This document shows positions 4,630 to 6,283 of a DNA stretch of 6,283 bases, piece by piece; the first letter of the stretch is position 1, and every line of letters begins with the position of its first letter. The position numbers and the translations under genes are program-made. The stretch lies in the NCBI GenBank assembly GCA_964463915.1, contig CAYXEH010000081.1, positions 1 to 6,283 of the forward strand, read 5' to 3'. This DNA comes from PUPG01 sp964463915 (GTDB lineage Bacteria > Bacteroidota > Bacteroidia > Bacteroidales > UBA7960). The notes beneath the pieces are model-generated. The model had not been told where the DNA came from. It worked only from the letters and a program-made list of their open reading frames with translations, and did not search any database.

Positions 4630-6283
4630 TCAGATCGTTACTATTTATCGGGGTATTGTCCTGTTTGATTTCAGGACGTTCGCCCGCAGGGGCGAACCCG
4701 CGCGACACGGATGGGATCAGAATGATCCGCGGTGAAATGATCCTGGAAAAAAACAACAACTGGGTCCTTGACGGAGTCGCCATTCTGAACACCTACCTCT
4801 CGGTAGAAGAACTAACCATGACAAACGGCAGCCTACTGATGATTGCACCCACCGGAAAGCTGACAGCAGGCACCATCCGCGAGATTCAGGGCAGCAAACA
4901 ATCAGCATCTTCCACTGAACATATCCTTGCAGGATGGGATTTTGAAGACAGCCAGAAACGCCTGGAGGGCAACCCCTACCATAGTGATTCAGGAATTGCC
5001 CTGAACCATGACCAGTCAACCTTCAACCTGGAGGGAAGTGACATTGGCTACCTCTCCTTCAGGGGCAGTTATGCAGCCCGCATTTCAAACATCAGGGCCG
5101 GAGACCATTATCATATCCGGGATATATCCACACTCGGGCATGAGCATATCACCATCTCTTTCAGACAGTACCTGGCCGATGAAAACCAGGTCAGCGTCAG
5201 GTTGGAGGCCCGCCCCCGCCCCGACTCAGATTGGGTACACCTTAAAGACATTACACTTAGCCGCTCCGACTGGGCTGTGGAAGAAGAACTCCCACTACCG
5301 GCCACGTTCAACGACCGGGAAAACATCATGATACGATGGCAGTTACAGGATGACCTGAACCCGGGCAATGCCTATATCGATGACATCGTGGTAAAAGGAC
5401 AAGGGATCAAAGGAATTATCATCAGATCCACACCGGAGGGCACCGGTTCCCTGATCACCAATACCCCCGGCTTCAGGGCCCGCATTGAACAATTTATACC
5501 CCGCTACGAAATTGCCGGGCGTGGCTGGCACCTGCTCTCCTCCCCCGTCGAAGACCAGCCGATCCGTCCTGAGTTTTTTCCTTTAGATAACGAAGGGCCG
5601 GCATACAAGGCCATCGATTTCTACCGTTGGGATGAAACAGGTGGCACGCTGGGAATCTGGCGAAACATCAAAGCCAGCCAGTTTGGCCCCGAAGTTTTCA
5701 AAACCGGGCATGCCTATCTGGTGGCTTATGGAGTACCGGATGAAAAACAGCATGATCTGTACGGCGACCGGCCACATACCTTCTCGGGCGTGGTCAATAT
5801 TGAAGATGTCACAACCAACGACTTATCCATCAGCAATGGCGGAGGCTGGCATTTACTGGGCAACCCTTTCCCCAGCGCAATTTTCTGGGACACCGACAAC
5901 CCCTGGCCAGGCGCAATACAAGGCACACCCCAGGTATACAGTGAAGCCGAGAGTGCATATATTCCCGTTGTAAGAGGAATCATCCCGCCCATGAACGGAT
6001 TCATGATCCAGACGAGCGAAGGGGATGGAGAAGTGACCATTCCGGCCGAAAGCCGCATGCATAGTCATCAACCCTGGCACAAGCAACAACCCGGGCCAAC
6101 CGGAGAGATTCTCCTGATCGCCAAAGACCCTGAAGGGGGAACCGCACAACGCAGTCATATCCTGTTCCGGGAGGATGCCCTGCCAGACCTCGACCGTCGT
6201 GATACACGCTTTCTGGCGGGTCAGGCGCCGGCATTCTACTCAATCAAAGGCAGCAACCATTTATCCCTGCAGACACTGCCTGG
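4626..6283 (+). CDS. large secreted/surface protein, probable type IX secretion substrate (3' end beyond window)
   Basis: The frame opens at ATG 4626, overlapping the previous stop (ATGA), and stays open for 552 codons to the window edge, so the gene is partial. A signal peptide is visible: basic MIR, a hydrophobic run at about 5-16, and probable cleavage after PAGA (20-23). A strand-rich segment follows (about 35-85), then a jelly-roll or carbohydrate-binding-like domain (about 98-258) ending in AYIDDIVVKG. Two related modules begin GRGWHLLSSPV (298-308) and GGGWHLLGNPF (405-415), with MNGFMIQ (456-462) after the second. This style is typical of Bacteroidota outer-surface adhesin-like proteins that carry a C-terminal type IX sorting domain, which would lie outside the window. 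No catalytic motif is recognised. C13 in VLSC is a weak lipobox alternative. Co-translation with the receiver-like gene implies shared regulation. Confidence 0.88.
   Translation, partial: MIRSLLFIGVLSCLISGRSPAGANPRDTDGIRMIRGEMILEKNNNWVLDGVAILNTYLSVEELTMTNGSLLMIAPTGKLTAGTIREIQGSKQSASSTEHILAGWDFEDSQKRLEGNPYHSDSGIALNHDQSTFNLEGSDIGYLSFRGSYAARISNIRAGDHYHIRDISTLGHEHITISFRQYLADENQVSVRLEARPRPDSDWVHLKDITLSRSDWAVEEELPLPATFNDRENIMIRWQLQDDLNPGNAYIDDIVVKGQGIKGIIIRSTPEGTGSLITNTPGFRARIEQFIPRYEIAGRGWHLLSSPVEDQPIRPEFFPLDNEGPAYKAIDFYRWDETGGTLGIWRNIKASQFGPEVFKTGHAYLVAYGVPDEKQHDLYGDRPHTFSGVVNIEDVTTNDLSISNGGGWHLLGNPFPSAIFWDTDNPWPGAIQGTPQVYSEAESAYIPVVRGIIPPMNGFMIQTSEGDGEVTIPAESRMHSHQPWHKQQPGPTGEILLIAKDPEGGTAQRSHILFREDALPDLDRRDTRFLAGQAPAFYSIKGSNHLSLQTLP
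4678..4697 (+). repeat. 8-bp perfect hairpin within the signal-peptide coding region
   Basis: GTTCGCCC (4678-4685) and GGGCGAAC (4690-4697) form a perfect GC-rich stem with a GCAG loop, 52 nt after the start codon of the surface-protein gene. There is no T-run, so it is not a terminator. It could slow translation, bind a regulator, or be a trace of a small repeat. Confidence 0.6.

Noticed and set aside
4662..4664. Cys13 of the surface protein as a lipoprotein attachment site
   Set aside because: The lipobox VLSC has Leu at -2 and is followed by more hydrophobic residues; a normal signal peptidase cleavage after PAGA fits better.
4717..6243. Multiple short frames on both strands between 4717 and 6243
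   Set aside because: They are shadows of the single open frame that starts at 4626 and runs past the window end with a coherent signal peptide and domain pattern.
1..6283. CRISPR array, insertion sequence or phage genes
   Set aside because: No regularly spaced repeats, transposase, integrase or phage-like coding sequence is present.

Overview
The window looks chromosomal and comes from a member of the Bacteroidota. Four things support this: promoter elements of the TTTG-N20-TAnnTTTG type, absence of Shine-Dalgarno sequences before the starts, a tmRNA of Bacteroidota type with a nine-codon tag reading frame, and a final large secreted protein with the 'GWHLL(G/S)(N/S)P' modules typical of surface proteins exported by the type IX secretion system in this phylum. 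I cannot place it below phylum level.

Layout. Positions 1-52 are the 3' part of a tRNA-Pro (anticodon CGG). A 137-bp, nearly perfect long-arm palindrome follows (52-188). A Bacteroidota-type promoter (near 271-304) leads into ssrA, the tmRNA (322-692), which ends at a strong intrinsic terminator (699-731). An AT-rich non-coding stretch of about 300 bp (732-1032) contains a textbook Bacteroidota promoter (870-901). This drives a two-component pair: a soluble PAS-containing histidine kinase (1033-2586) and, 10 nt later, an NtrC-type sigma-54-dependent response regulator (2597-3994).

The 299-bp gap after the regulator (3995-4293) holds several dyads and short direct repeats, a small hairpin followed by a T-run, and a well-spaced sigma-54 (-24/-12) promoter candidate at 4250-4266. 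Directly downstream is a 111-codon gene for a stand-alone, degenerate receiver-like protein (4294-4629). Its stop codon overlaps (ATGA) the start of a long secreted protein gene, which stays open from 4626 to the window end and has no stop inside the window.

Working model (inference). The kinase phosphorylates the NtrC-type regulator. The regulator binds the dyads about 90-185 bp upstream and activates the sigma-54 promoter. This produces the receiver-like protein and the surface protein from one translationally coupled transcript. Sensor, activator, operator array, sigma-54 promoter and output genes would then form a compact self-contained unit. The atypical receiver, which lacks the acidic Mg2+ pocket but keeps D/S/K spacing identical to that of its neighbour, is the least expected component.
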